Source: Breviolum minutum Mf 1.05b.01
Lineage: Eukaryota; Sar; Dinophyceae; Suessiales; Symbiodiniaceae
Assembly (NCBI GenBank): GCA_000507305.1
Contig: DF239319.1
Coordinates: forward strand, 1 to 64,000
Reading direction: 5' to 3'
Length of the DNA: 64,000 nt
Shown: one piece after another, positions 9,448-22,300 of the stretch
How the letters are laid out: every line of letters starts with the position of its first letter
Position numbering within the stretch: position 1 is the stretch's first letter
The notes under the pieces: model-generated
What the model saw: the letters and a program-made list of their open reading frames with translations, nothing else
What the model was told of the DNA's origin: nothing
The model's database searches: none
Program-made: the position numbers and the translations under genes

Positions 9448-12400
9448 ATGCCTGCTACAAAAGGAAAGCTCTTGAGAAGACACTCACAAACGCACCACAC
9501 TGTTGTGCACGGAGTCCTGCGCCCCACACACATATTTTCACCCTCCGAACAATAGACCATTTGACCGGGGGGGTTGAAGGAGTCACCTAATTTTGAGACA
9601 CACATCATGTAATTAATTAAACGTACCCTCCGGTAAACTAACATAGCAATGGGAATTCCACCATTTGAAGATGTATCTCCTACTAAAAATGGTGGTTTTC
9701 CATTGCTATGTTAGTTTACCAAAGGGTACATGATGATCCCGTCCACAATGTCTACAAATTTTGGTGATTTGTGATGGTCTTTTGAATCAAAGGAGCTTAG
9801 CAGCTAAGGTGTTCAAAGATCTTCACGCAAACTGACATGGCAATCAAATACATGCCCTTTCAAACTTAATATTGTTTGGGGATTCAACATTGCAAAGCGA
9901 TGCATATGCATTTTCCTAAGTTTACTCTATATAATGATTTACTATAGTGTCCTTTTTTTCCTGCCATTGCTTCAAGACACGTCAGCAAAGGCCGGAACAG
10001 GGTGGGAAAAGGCATCGTCACTTTGAAGACCTTCTCTCCGAGCCTCGCTCCAAATGGTTGCGAAGAGATTGGAGGTGTCAACCATGACGAAGTTGGAATA
10101 GAACATTTTTTCAGCCACAATCTCTGGACTGGGATGAACATGAAATCCATATAATATTATATATAAATAAACATAGCGACATATTTAAGTGCCAAGATTT
10201 AACTTGCGGCTATCGTACGTCACAAGGTTCTATCATGTTGTGTTGGGGAGGATTCCACATCCATACCGTCCCAATCTGGATCCTTCTGGATCAAAAAGAG
10301 AATAGCGAGGTTGGTCGGAATCTAGATTCCTTCTCCAGATTGCCCCAGACAAATAAACAATTCACATAGCTCATTCCTACAGCACAGCTGCGTTTCACCA
10401 GTCATAAGGTTGCAGGATGTTCCATGAAGTTATATGAACTGACAAATTCTGCTCGAAGTAGATTGGCAAAAAAAGCTGGGAAATCATCCATTTCCCTCTT
10501 CCCATCCTTGAATCTTCCATTTTCATCTCTGGCAAGGCTCCAATAGGTCCATGGCACCGTGGTATCAGCACCATAAGTCTTCCACAGGTACTTGTTGATC
10601 TCTGCCTTTAGTCCGTTGGGCGTTTCACTTGCTTGTGAAATCTCCCAGTAGTTGGTATGGCCCCAGACGAGGAAAATCATATCAGTGATGCAAAAAATTT
10701 GCTTTGTGTCAAAGCTTGGATCCAGCTTTTTCGGGGTTTCGGTGTGCGCATTTCTCACAGTAAAACTGCTATCTATAGGTTTTTGGTTCCTACAAACAAC
10801 ACAATCAAACAAAACGAGCGTCGTCATTCCAAAATCAATTCAAAAAAATTATGTTGATTGTTCATCTGGAAAACTCAGAGTTTTTTTGATTCTCATCTCC
10901 TCTTCTGCCGGGAACCCCCCAAAAACAGCAAAAAAAAACATAGTCCATAGAACCTGGGCAAATTATAATAATGATTCACCAACCTGGAAAAACCATGAAA
11001 GGGCCAGGGATTTCCGCTACTAAGCCACCTTTTTTGGGGTGCTGTTGTTTGCCGTTAAAAAATTGGGTAGATGGAATGATTAAAACACCCAATCGGAACA
11101 TGACGCCTTCTGTTCAGAAACCTCCATTTAGAAAAGCTCACTTTCAAATACTTGATGATACACTTCCGTGAAAAATTGTGAAAACAATTACAGTACTCCA
11201 ACTGGGGTTGATGTGTCACCCAAGAATGGTCCAACAATGACTTGCAAGCCGAAACATTCCCCATGGATTTTTTTGGCACAGTTGCCAGTTGCAGCAACTC
11301 AAGCAGGGAAAGTGTAATGATCTCCGTGAACCAACTCACATTCTATGAAAGAAAACACAGTATCCATCCAGGAGAACAACGGAACTCAAACATAATGCCA
11401 GGTCAAATCTTCACTGGCGCTTTGTTTCTCAAGCATCCGAGAAACCGATTCATACATATGCACCCCAGTATTCTCATCCACCAGGTAAGGGAAGAGTTGC
11501 TTTCCACCATGTTTCAAAACTTCTGGTCGAAAGCGTGAGTTTCCTGGCGATCCTGCCGAACATGATAAGTTTTTCCCACAAATCTTCCTCCAGCTGAAGC
11601 TTTGTCCGGAATTCCTACGGTTATATGTTGATGTTCTCACAGCATCACCCGGGTGGTTTTCAGTTGATTTCAGTTGATTTCTGGAGGCCGCGGGCTGACT
11701 TCCATGAGAAAATTTCATCCTCTGTCCCTGTTGAACGATCGATAGTTGAAGGAGTTTCCCAGGTTGACACTGAACTGCAACTAGGCCATGCTTTTGAGGT
11801 CCCTTAATCCCATTCAGGAACTGCGGCGTTCATGTGGGGTTTTAGGAACATCACATCGCTTATACTTCAACTTTGCCGGATGAAAATTCAACTTTGGACG
11901 TTGGATGTGACGTTTTATCTATGTTTCACCCTGCCATCAGCAAACAATCCACCAATTTGATACATGGTTGGGATTTGACTACCATAGACTCCAAACAAGG
12001 TTGCTGGAACATCTGTGCATGTAATTTCTTTGTTTTACTGTAAATCCGGGGTGGTTGCCACTTTGCCGCAAGCTATGTGCGTCTATGTGTTGCTTGCTGG
12101 AGGGTACACCAGGTCCATTTCTTTATTCGCCGGAACTTCCATTAACTTTCAGAATTTTCCAAGGCCCATCATTTTTCAGCTATCCATCAATCCATCAACA
12201 AAATTCATAACTATTTGCAGTTTTGAAATGGGTTTTTAAAGATTCACTTGGAATCTAATCTTAGAAATACCCATCAAAACCAACAGCTTGTGTTACCTCT
12301 CCAAAAACCGGAAGACAAAACATTTTTCAGTCAATTTTTCCAGCTTCGTGGGATCTGGCCAAAAACCCTCCAAATGCGTATAATACAATCAATCATGGCT

Positions 12401-12736
12401 CATCAAAAAACATGACCCATAAAAAGCTCCCCAAATGATTTTAAAGAAAGCTCGGTCATTTTTTGGAGTTTTCCCTTAACTATATAATGTAGCAGCTTTA
12501 TATATATCTGGAAAGGACCGGGGTGACCTCCAAAAAACCCTCACGGAAAACGTCACCGAATTTGGGGCCTTCGGTCGAAATGGCACCTTTCATGGTCTCT
12601 TTGGGACATGGATAAACAGTGACATCCAGGGCCAAGACGGACAGGGTTTCGCGCACACGGCGACAAAAGGGACAGCCCTCGAACCTTGTCTCCGGGGATG
12701 GAGGTTCGAACTAGGGAAAAAATCTGAAGGAACCAT

Positions 12737-12773
<37 letters not shown>

Positions 12774-12864
12774 AATGATGATGATGATAACAATAGTGAT
12801 CCTTTGACCAAGGTGTGCAATATTTCCACATAAAGACAAGACCCTCACTAAGGTCAAAGGATTA

Positions 12865-12938
<74 letters not shown>

Positions 12939-12939
12939 G

Positions 12940-13011
<72 letters not shown>

Positions 13012-15217
13012 GTTATCATCATCAAAAATCCTCGTCTTTTCCCTTTTATAAGAAATCGATAGAAATCGAAATATGTCATCCAAGATGCTCAAAGAGCATG
13101 ATGGGTTTGCTAGGTCTCTGCCGCTTCTCAGCTCCACCAGCGATCCAACCACCACTGAAACATCGCATCAATCCCGCCAACGCGGAGGTGCTCAAATCAA
13201 CCACACGAGAGACCTCGTGTTTTGTGTTGAACAGCCCGTCATGGTGAGATATGCCTATTTTTCTACAAGGAACCACCGGAAAAAAAAACAAACGAACAAA
13301 CACTCAAACAAACAAGATCAAAAAAAAAACAAAAAAAGTACAAAACTCTGATGTAGATCATGCCGATCAACTTCTATCAATTGGGTTTAAGTTTTTATCT
13401 ATTGATTTAAAGGTTTTTGTTTCTTTTTTCCCGCAAAGCAAGACTTTTCTAGCCCTCTCGACAATGTGACAGCACACACGTCAGTTATCACTGGTCGAGA
13501 TCGAAAAAACCAACCGGCGAAAACAAGAGGCGACATACCTCTGGAAGAAACTTTGCACTGGTGCAGGATTTCTTCAATCAACAGTAGTACGCAGAAATTT
13601 GTGCTGAAAGAGTGAACCTAGAAACAGAAGGACATAATTAATTAATGTGTCAAGCCGGCAATAGATAAACACACACGCACGATGTCGCATTGATCTGACT
13701 AATTTCAACGGATTGTAATCATATCGAATCATATCTCACCAGGTTGAAAAACACTCAGAAAGACAGTTGGACAATCAGAACAACAATGAATCAAGTTATA
13801 TAATTAGCACTGATTGGTGTCAACCACCCTCACCTTGTTGCTTTGTTCGTCATTTAGTAGGGAAAATGGTCGTCTGTTGCTAATTTGCTCAGTATCAAGA
13901 ACAGCAATTATCATTTGTAGTAACACACCAAATGAATGGAATTTGGCCGTCGAGATGCTACAGGCACATGCTGTGTCACAGAGAAGGCAGAACTCAAATA
14001 ATGAAGGACTTTCATGGCAACAACTCAGCGTGTCCATGTAAATTCACGCACTCATTTGTTACAGGGAACCCCATCCCATCCACCAAATACACCAAAACAA
14101 CAGAGGTATTGAGCCCCAAATGGCCAAGAAGTGAACAAATAATCATGACTGGTGCACGGTACCATGTGTGATCTGACTGGGACTCTGGGCGCAACTTCTG
14201 ATATGTGAGTCAATCCAGCGAAAGGACAGGATTTGGACAGGCAGGAGTTTTGTGGGAGGAATCAATGAGTTTCATCACAATGTTGCGTTCACTTGGTGAA
14301 ATGGAACAGCATGGTGGTAAACCAAAATACAATAAAATACATCCAAAATGCGAAGAAAGAAGCCACAAAAGGAACCAGTCTCCAAGAAAAGACCACCGTA
14401 TATAGATTGTATTGTAAATCTTATATAGGAACCCTGGAAGGCTGCAGCTTTCTAACTATCTACCCATCTCCAGTCGAAAAATGAACTCAATGAACAAACA
14501 GGTGAAACCTAACTTCCCTAATACATACAAAATCTGTGGTAAAAGTAGATCACCTGCAACTACAAACATGCAAATGGAACCAAGGATCACTAGAAGAAAT
14601 GAAAGAATCAACATGTTGCAAATGCATGTGTGTCGGTGTGATCACAAGAATTCAAGAAACCAAGGGAAACACGAAACAGCAACAGGGTTCTCTTTTTCTT
14701 TTCTTTCTCTCGGTCTTTCTTTTTTTTTGATGTTTTCTTTCTATGCTTTCTCTCTCTCTCTCCAGGGCTGTCTCCATGATGCTGGCACATTGATTGTAAT
14801 CCAGAACGACTCGAACGACTGTCTTTCAGGGCTACGCACCACTGCCTTCCCACAAGACAGTTATAATGGTTCAATGAAAGCATACAGTTTCGAGCCTGAA
14901 AAACGACTTCCCCCAAACAAAACTGAAAAAACAATACTACAAAAAAAAACAACACACAAATTCTATAGTGGCCCCTGATTTTTTGAGGCCCAAAAAACTC
15001 ACCTTAAAAAATCATCCCTAAAACGCCATGAAAACTGGAACCTAAGGTGCCGAAAGTAGGTGGATAACAATCACCCGCATCACTTTTCGGCCATTTCTGG
15101 CGTCGCCAAAACCGGCGTTGTTGGTGAAACTCCAATCTTTTGGACCGAAAAATTCGGCCCTTAGAAGCGGTCGGGCAACCAGGATGAAGATGAACCACTC
15201 CCCAGCTTGTTGCAACC
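9281..15217 (-). CDS. GST N-terminal-domain (thioredoxin-fold) protein, 3' part missing
   Basis: Spliced minus-strand gene. Exons with matching phases: 15084-15217 (tentative), 13089-13213, 12557-12684, 11446-11552, 10539/10541-10605, 9981-10043 and 9281-9336. The product reads RPSKPIMLFE then FEGCPFCRRVRETLSVLALD with the CPFC redox motif, then SPGNSRFRPEVL, GGKQLFPYLVDENTG, MYES, INKYLWKTYGAD, FPTLFRP and LRVPSKAPKEPLELWG. This is the order seen in plant-chloroplast and algal proteins with tandem GST_N domains (family knowledge). Those proteins continue with a second CxxC-like thioredoxin fold, which I do not find before the retrotransposon. A thiol-disulfide or glutathione-linked role is inferred. 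Donors include one GC (after 13089) and probably one GA (after 10541). Confidence 0.82.
9623..9729. mobile_element. TIR element family E, copy 1
   Basis: Begins GTACCCTCCGGTAAACTAAC and ends in its near inverse (GTTAGTTTACC then AAAGGGTAC). It lies in the intron between the last two visible exons of the thioredoxin-fold gene. Confidence 0.8.
11446..11552 (-). CDS. exon with FPYLVDENTG / MYES motif
   Basis: 107 bp, phase 1 in, phase 0 out, acceptor GGCAG before GATCGCC, donor GTTTCT. It encodes SPGNSRFRPEVLKHGGKQ and then LFPYLVDENTGVHMYES, the substrate-side half of the GST_N fold. Confidence 0.85.
12557..12684 (-). CDS. exon with CPFC active site of the thioredoxin-fold gene
   Basis: 128 bp, phase 2 in and phase 1 out. 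The acceptor is ACAAG before GTTCGAG and the donor is GTGACG. It encodes FEGCPFCRRVRETLSVLALD followed by VTVYPCPKETMKG. The preceding exon (13089-13213) ends at a GC donor, TTTGA then GCATCT, and the join restores LFEFEGCPFC. Confidence 0.85.
12738..13010. repeat. inverted trinucleotide arrays forming a large hairpin
   Basis: A GAT/ATG array (12738-12789) and a CAT/ATC array (12865-13010, interrupted near 12938) face each other around matched arms GATCCTTTGACC (12798-12809) and GGTCAAAGGAT (12852-12862). The whole can fold back on itself. It lies within the first visible intron of the thioredoxin-fold gene. Confidence 0.85.
13214..15083. other. intron-like stretch, no firm exon
   Basis: Contains an A-rich AAAC/AAAAC tract (13273-13340), the end of a family B element (about 13559-13588) and a T/C-rich tract near 14690-14760. 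I saw no exon I could support. Confidence 0.45.
15084..15217 (-). CDS. probable upstream exon of the thioredoxin-fold gene
   Basis: A markedly more GC-rich 134 bp block with acceptor GGCTTACAG before GG and donor AAAA before GTGATG. It is open in phase 1 to 0 and would join exon 13089-13213 in phase. It encodes GEWFIFILVARPLLRAEFFG and then DWSFTNNAGFGDARNGRK. A second minus-strand frame and one plus-strand frame are also open, so strand and frame are not proven. Confidence 0.4.
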
Positions 15218-15228
15218 CTGTAAGCCCA

Positions 15229-15343
15229 CTAGGTTCGTGGTTGAACCAACCCAACCTGAAAAAAACACATGTTTTTGTGAAATTGGATCATCTCTCCGGG
15301 GATCGGGCTAAAAATAAGACATATTTGAAGTTTCACCACCTAG
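15229..15343 (-). mobile_element. family A element (introner-like), copy 1
   Basis: Ends CTAGGTTCGTGGTTGAACC and TTTCACCACCTAG. It is somewhat diverged. It ends 11 bp before the acceptor of the probable exon at 15217. Confidence 0.75.
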
Positions 15344-15349
15344 ATGTTT

Positions 15350-17480
15350 GTGTTTTGTGTGTTACCTGCAAAAATCTTACTTGATCCATTCTCTTAAAGG
15401 ATCCCATGGATCAAATAAAGCGCATCAACCCGCTCCTTGAGCGATCCTGATCCGCACCCCGCCGCGATGTATATATGTTTACGTGGTTAGCTGCGGTGCT
15501 AAGCCCAACTACAAAGCTATAGTGTATAATCTTCGGCGAAAAAAAACAATATCTTTTTTTTAAATATATGTACAAGTAACCAAAATATGTAGGTTTAACA
15601 ACAATAATGTTATGCATCCCCCCGATTACATGTCATCTATGGGTCAGCTTTTCTGAGTTTTGGTATCTTCACAGTCTTAATGGCATTCCCCAACCTGGCT
15701 ATGGTGGAAGGCTAGTTTTAGCAATAGAGTACTACTAGTCTTGGATGCATTAGTATTAGTAGCTACTAGTACTAGATTACTAAACATGCTGTTGATGGTT
15801 CAGAAATCCCAAACAACCACCGCTTGGATGTATAAAACCTTGTAACTAATGGATACTCATGGGATATTTACTACCAACCTCAGCTGGTTTTCTCGCCGGA
15901 TTTCTTCCACAATCAAGAGTATGATCGTACCAGAAACATCGTGTAAAACCAAAGAGGCAATCCACTGCGTGCAGTCAACCGAAAAGGTAGACACACAATT
16001 TTTTTCCCAACTTAAAATTCCAAAGTTTTATCCTGCCATAAATATCTTCAGAACCATCAATTTCACATTCAATGCATCTTGTGTTCCCATCTCTGTGATA
16101 TCATGTAGGCACTGAAAACCCCCCACGTTATGCTGGCGATTCATCCTGGTTTGCCACACCTTTCACGTATGCGGTTTCGGTTCTCAGACTATGCAGACTT
16201 CTCGTGAAGAAACAAAGGAACCGGCCATCAAATTCATTAAACATGAGGATCTGGGTGAGTTACCAACCCCCAGAAACAACTTTTTAGCAACAAAAAAATA
16301 CCCAAAACTCATGGTGGTTTCTGGTTCCCATAAAATGTGGTAGGTAGCATACAACCCCCCAAAAGGCAATATATATATATATAATATAAATATATATGTG
16401 GTATATAAGTGGTATATACTGCCAGTTGGGTGATTATATGCCACCTACCACCCTTTACGGGAACCAAAAACAACAATTGACACAATGACGCTAAAGTTGA
16501 AGTGTTTTTTTCTCAAAAGCCTATCATGTCTTGGTATTCTGAAATGTTGAGTGAGTTTATAATCCTCTAGTATAAATAAAATCCATAGAAATCTGTTTTC
16601 TTTTCTGGAAGCCTTTTTTGGTAGGGCAATGGCCTGTGATAGTTTTTCCTGGATTGTAGTGAATCAATCTGAAAAGGATGGCTACCAAGACTCCGAGTAG
16701 CTCCCCATTTAGGAAATACACATCATCCACAATTTTGTTCTGGATAATATCAGCGTCCAAATGGGAATACGGTGGTATGCAAAATGCATCAAAATGCCAA
16801 CGCCATTTTTAATTGAATTTGATGAAGCAAACCTGAAAGATTGAGTTTCTTCGGGGAAGGCTTTCCCTATTCAACTCTTTGTCCATTTGAGGCCTTTTAG
16901 TGAGTCAATAATTTTAGAGTTTCTGTTTCAAATGATGTCAGGCAAAAACTCGATACTTCACCCAGGTCACTTCAATTCCATGATGCAACGATTCGCAAAT
17001 TTCGCGTCGCCAATTGGGCCAACTCGGTTGATTCATCAATGATTTCAAGGTATGCAAACAAAAAGAATGCCTTCCTAGTTCACTGCCTATAGTAGCTGCT
17101 CTTTTCTTATATATACACCTTCGTCAAATTAGGATCAATTTCGTCCCCCCAAATAAGGTGGAACGAGTGCCATGCCCATTTTCGGCCTTTAAGGCCCTCC
17201 AAGGCAGCGGCGTACTCCGAAACAACCCAAAAAAACACGCTGAGGCTGGGCCCCTGCGGTGAAACGCATGCCCTTTTCAAATAGTGGCCCTACAAATCAA
17301 CCAGGAAAACATACAACAAACAAAAAAAAATTAAACATCTACACTAAACTCCCCATCACCTGAACTTCTGAAAACCAAAATCCAAGGTGTTTAGTTTTGC
17401 CTCATGCTTTTTGAAGATCCTCACGTGACCCTACCACGATCCAGAAGCTCGGTATCAAGTGCCCAAAGCTTAGCAACCTG
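15350..17480. other. non-coding stretch with TIR fragments
   Basis: Mostly AT-rich, with a family B-like stretch near 15789-15912. An open minus-strand stretch at 16560-16790 (IIQNKIVDDVYFLNGELLG) looks mildly protein-like but lacks splice signals of the local type. Confidence 0.4.
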
Positions 17481-17538
17481 GGTCCACAGATACTGTTGAT
17501 GGCAACCAAATATCCGGCGAGAAAACCGGTTAGGTTGG

Positions 17539-17643
17539 TACTGTTGATGGACGAAATCCTGCACCACCTGGGATGGTTAAAACCTTATAAATAATGGGAT
17601 AATCATCATCCTTGGTGGTGCAGGATTTTGTCCATCAACAGTA
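17539..17643. mobile_element. TIR element family B
   Basis: TACTGTTGATGG at one end and CCATCAACAGTAG at the other, with AAATCCTGCACCA inside both ends. The element is close to a perfect palindrome at its termini. Confidence 0.8.
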
Positions 17644-17822
17644 GTTCGTCCCATTTCTACAGGGTTTTACACCGTAGTGAAAGTAGATGGCACAACTCCC
17701 AAAATGGTGGCGATTTGTAAAGGGGCCATGATAAACTAAGACATGGGAGTTGCCCCATCTACTTTCCAGGTGGTATATATAAGGTGGTTGGGAATGGGAT
17801 TTCTGAACCATCAACAGTAGCA
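17644..17822. mobile_element. family B remnant with nested element J
   Basis: A second B end (CTGAACCATCAACAGTAG) closes at 17822. Inside lies a different inverted-repeat unit of about 90 bp (AAAGTAGATGGCACAACTCCC against GGGAGTTGCCCCATCTACTTT), suggesting nesting. Confidence 0.6.
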
Positions 17823-18441
17823 TTGCGGCATGGAGCTTGGGCTCCTGGCTTCAGTTTTACAAATCCTGTTGGCAGCTTCAACTAGTAAAGGTGTTGATCC
17901 CATTCTTTGATAGGTTTTTGTTTGCCTACACATGTATCTATGTTAGTGACTAGTTCATCTCATTCTTGATTCTCGAACAGTTGGGTAGTTGGTCGTTGAT
18001 CTCGCTGTATCTATGGAATTTCCTGGAATTTGTGGTGCAGGAATTCAGCCATCAACTGTAACAGGAGGACCGGATGATCCTCCAACAGTAGGAAAACTGT
18101 AAACAATAAGCACTGAAACTGATCGCTGCTGGTTGGTTTCCCCACACAAGTCAATACATTGAAAACGAGTAGAAAATAGTAGAAATAGTTGTTAAGCACC
18201 TGGAATGTTTCTTTCTACCCAAACATAAGCGAATGGGCTTGAAGTTCAAGTAATACATTATATAGCTGGTTACTAAGCATGAATGAAACACCCAAACATA
18301 CTGCAAGCATCGTCCAAGGTCGGGCCGGGTCTTTGGAGTCTTTTGTCCAACATCTACACATCTTGTGATTGAAGGATGTATCAATATTAGCAAACAGAAT
18401 ACATCGATGTTTATTGAATGAACATTTCTAGCTTCTGGTTT

Positions 18442-19334
18442 CTATCCATCATTGTATTCAATGTTTTCTGATAAGACTTTGAAGCTGGAAATGATTGGAT
18501 CAACGATGGACAGTGTCCCAAACATGAAGGCTAGGAAAAATCTGAAAAGAACATGATCTTTGACACTTCCATGTTTGGTCTGGCATTTGGAACCCCAAAA
18601 AATTGAGACTCTCCATGTCCAAACCCTTTGCATGGACTTGCAAGATCTTATTCTTCCACTAAAGATTCATTCGTTCCGGAAATTACACTTTTGCAAAATG
18701 TATACGTGCACATTCAAAACAAACATAGCATTAAAACCGTGTATATAATTGGAAAAAACTCTGCAAACGATGGATGTTCCATTGCTGCCTTACGTTTTGA
18801 AAGTAAAAGTTCTTTGTCTTTCAGAACGGATACCTTCGAGTGACATGTTGGTTTAAAATAGCAACATTTCCCTTTTTGTTGACAAGAGTTTTGTCCATCA
18901 GTGGTGTGTTTCCTTAGCTTCACTGCTTCCACAAAATCACACATGTTTTATATAGAAGCGTTTGGAATCAATTTCACCAAGTGCTTCAGCACATATCACC
19001 GGACATTGCAACTAGTTGAAAGCGAACTTCTGTTTGCGGATCGTCTTTTGAATTATCCTCTGTCAAACTAACACGTAAACAGGGACCTCATCAAGATGTG
19101 TTTCTCATTGAGAAAAAAAAGGTGTTTCTTGTTATGCATGGGATTGCTAAAGCCTTAACTGAAACCCTTGATTTTTTCGGGGGGCTTTGGGTATGGGCGC
19201 ATAGCCATGTTTGCCCATCCCACACTGTCACCTACCGTTTCCACTTTCGGGCCCAAAAAACATCTGCATCTTTCTTGGCGATGTCCTCTCCCGTAGGCTT
19301 GGTCTCCTGCATGGACCATGGGCAAACTCCATCC
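18442..19334 (-). CDS. C-terminal exons of the phosphodiesterase (tentative)
   Basis: 19236-19334 encodes GVCPWSMQETKPTGEDIAKK then DADVFWARKWK, with donor GTAGGT. 18738-18788 encodes QQWNIHRLQSFFQLYT. 18442-18625 is open to a TAG and includes LFRFFLAFMFGTLSIVDPI. All three join in phase 2. The last contains an internal CTTTTCAG that could be another acceptor. No family signal supports this tail. Confidence 0.45.
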
Positions 19335-22300
19335 CTTCTCTAAAATTGGCACCTTCAGCAGCACCTTCACAGTCTGTTCAGCAGCTACAGTAGTGTTACA
19401 TACTATAGAACCTCCAAATCTTTTAGGGGCCCCTTGGACAAAAATTGAAACTTAACCTTCAAGTAGCGCAATTGGTGCTTTTTATCGGGCTTCTATTTGA
19501 GGAATAGTAATTTCATGTAGTTTCAATGCGCCATGAAGTACGTTGTCTTGTGTTTTTTCAACGCAGGCCGCAAGTCGAGGGATAGAATGGGATAGATACT
19601 AGTTGGTGGTTGAACCAACCCATGTGAAAAATATGCTCGTCAAATTTGATCATTTCCCTAAATTTCGGGGTGAACATAAAAAATCTTTGAAACCACCACC
19701 TAGATAATTCATACCCCTGAAAAGTTACCGAAACCCAATAGGAAAGGCTTGTCTTCCAACTTCCAACCATCATTTTTCAGGGGCTATGTTCAACTTCGGG
19801 AGGTAATTAGATATTTCCTGAACTGGAAGCAGTTTCTTTTCCATGGTATGTGCGCCAATCTATGGGGGTCCATAGAAGGGTGATCATCCGCGGTACTCAT
19901 CAGGGATGGTCACTGCCTAGCGTCACAAGTAGACATTGGCATTCCCCAAAAATTACTACTAGACATAGTAGTTGATGGATATACTTGATCTCACGTCAAT
20001 ATGGTCTACTATTGATCATGCATCATGGACATACTTGATATCACATTAATGTGGCATATCATGACACAGTTTTGATGAACAAACATCTCTCAATATCCAA
20101 CATCCCATCGTCCTCGATCCAAATGTTGCGCCAAACCTGTGGCCGGAGCAAACAGGTTTGGAAGACTCCATTGGGATAGGGAAAATATATTCATGGAATG
20201 AGCATTTCAATTGACAGATTGCTTGACTTCTCATCAATTCCCTTAAGGAAGACACCATGACACCGAAACATCATTTGCAGGTCTCAAACATCTACCGAAA
20301 CTTGTTACGTGCCAGGCTACGTCGAAAACTTTGATTTTGTCTTTCGAACTTTTGATTTGAAAAAAGTGGATTTGGATATATTTGGATTGACAAATCAAAC
20401 TGCACCCCTTTTTTTTGACGATGGCACTCCATGCTCACCATTTAAAACGCTAGAAACCATCAGCCCATTTTGCACTCATCTATTCTAATACCTTTTTTTA
20501 GCTTCAATGATGTTTCCCCCGAACCAAAAAAACAACACATGAGGTATAGATACAAAAAATACTGAGTCATCAGCAGTCGAAAACCCTATACTACCATGTG
20601 CTAATCCAACAAAACCCTCGTGGTAGCTAAAAACCCTGCAGATTTCAAGCTCCAAAAGTTTCCCTCCAAATCCAAATCTGGTTGGTGGTTTCAACCCATC
20701 TGAAAAATATTAGTCAAATTGGAAATCTTCCCCAAATAGGGATGAAAATACAAAATATTTGAAACCACCAACTAGAAATCCATTCCTTCCCTTCCGACCT
20801 CTAAGTTGCGAATCATCTGTGCATGCAAAGGTTGCAAACTTGGGAAGACCCGCACCTTGAGATGTTTTGTCTTGTTTTTTGGGGGGAACTTGACACTTTT
20901 AAAAAGCGGATGGATGGAATCAACCAGTAGCAAATTGTTGGCGATTTCGGATATCATATCCAGCAGGTTCAGGTATACCATATGCTTGGACGTTTTTTTT
21001 TTCCGGTGGGGTGTCTCTACCTGTTTTTTTTTTCACCTGCAAATGAAACCTTGGACCCTCTCAAAAAACCTGGATTTGCATTGGAAGCTGGTGTGTTTTT
21101 TAGAAGATTCTTTTTGTTGAGGGAGAGGGTCCTAATGTTTCGAAATACATCCAATGCTCCAGAGAACTGTAGGTGTAATTTTGCAACAAAAAACCAAGGG
21201 GTCCAAATAGGAAGCTGAAAAAACAAAGTCAGATGGGTGTTTTGGAGACTCCATGAGACCGCTGATGTTTTAGTGTACCATCTAGCTGTTCGCTTTCCAA
21301 TGTAGGTTGCATGAAAGATCTTGCAAACTTCTCTTGCAGGATTCTTCCATGAAAAACGTTTAGAATGCCCAAAAATGTCTTGCCAATCATATGAGCCATA
21401 TCTAGGAAACCGTGGTGAACACATGGCTCAATATATTTCCAAACAAGCTTTTGCCTCTCGTTGGTCTCAATGTAGGTTTCATGAAGGGTCTTGCTAACTT
21501 CTCTTGCAGGATTCTTCCATGAAAAACGTCAAGATTGCCCAAACATGTCTTGCCAACTTCTCTTGATAATAACAATAATAGTGATCATATTAGTCACTTC
21601 ATACTTCTTGTGGGATATCGGATATCATATCCCCTTCACACTGTTCACAGTGGAAGCAACAAAAATCCAAGATTTCCATTCCTCACCAAGAAACACTGGC
21701 AGCAACAAAAGGCGCCACCAAGAAATTGATGAAACCATGTTGGGAACCAGGACGATTCACCTTTGTCAACTCAAGTTGCCTAAAGGTTTGGAACCAAAAA
21801 TAGTCTATATCTACATCTGGATGTATGATGTATACAAATAATATAAGAACATGTTACATAAAATGATGCATGTATAGCATGTTATAATGCTACAGTATAC
21901 TTATACAATGGCTTTTTAGTAGGCTTGGGCTGGTCAAGGGTACCCAAGATACATACCCAAATCGACTAAAACTTTTCTTTACGTACGCGAATGTATGTCC
22001 TCATGCTGCGGGTCGTTGATATCACAACATCTAATAATGATTCCGCAACTTCAAGCGCCGAGGAGGCTGGAGGGTGATGATTGCAAATGCAACGGCATCT
22101 ATTTAAAATTGCAAATGTACCATATAAAGTACATGTTCTGCAAATCACAAAGATTCCCATGATCCCCTGAATTCTCAGAAACAAAAATCTAATCAACACA
22201 AACTACACATTTATCATATATCATATAGATACCAGAAACATGATATTATAGTTAATACAAACGAAGATTTTGAAGCCCAGCATTCTCCCTTAATAATGCA

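Noticed and set aside
9884-10150. Alternative frame giving FYSNFVMVDTSNLFATIW to a stop at ~9976
   Set aside because: It looks coding, but the other frame (FPTLFRPLLT) joins LRVPSKAPKEP in phase and matches the family, so this one is a shadow.
10402-10538. Continuation of the exon as RDENGRFKDGKREMDDFPAF
   Set aside because: Family continuity (TYW-LGEKVF) requires leaving the exon near 10541; the extension is probably intron, though I cannot exclude it.
11145-11175. CIIKYLK mini-exon in the thioredoxin-fold gene
   Set aside because: It resembles the expected IIKYL, but 10605 gives AEINKYLWKTYG with a better acceptor and longer match.
12815-13051. Open frame of poly-Ile/poly-His across the ATC array
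   Set aside because: It is only the translation of a trinucleotide microsatellite within an intron.
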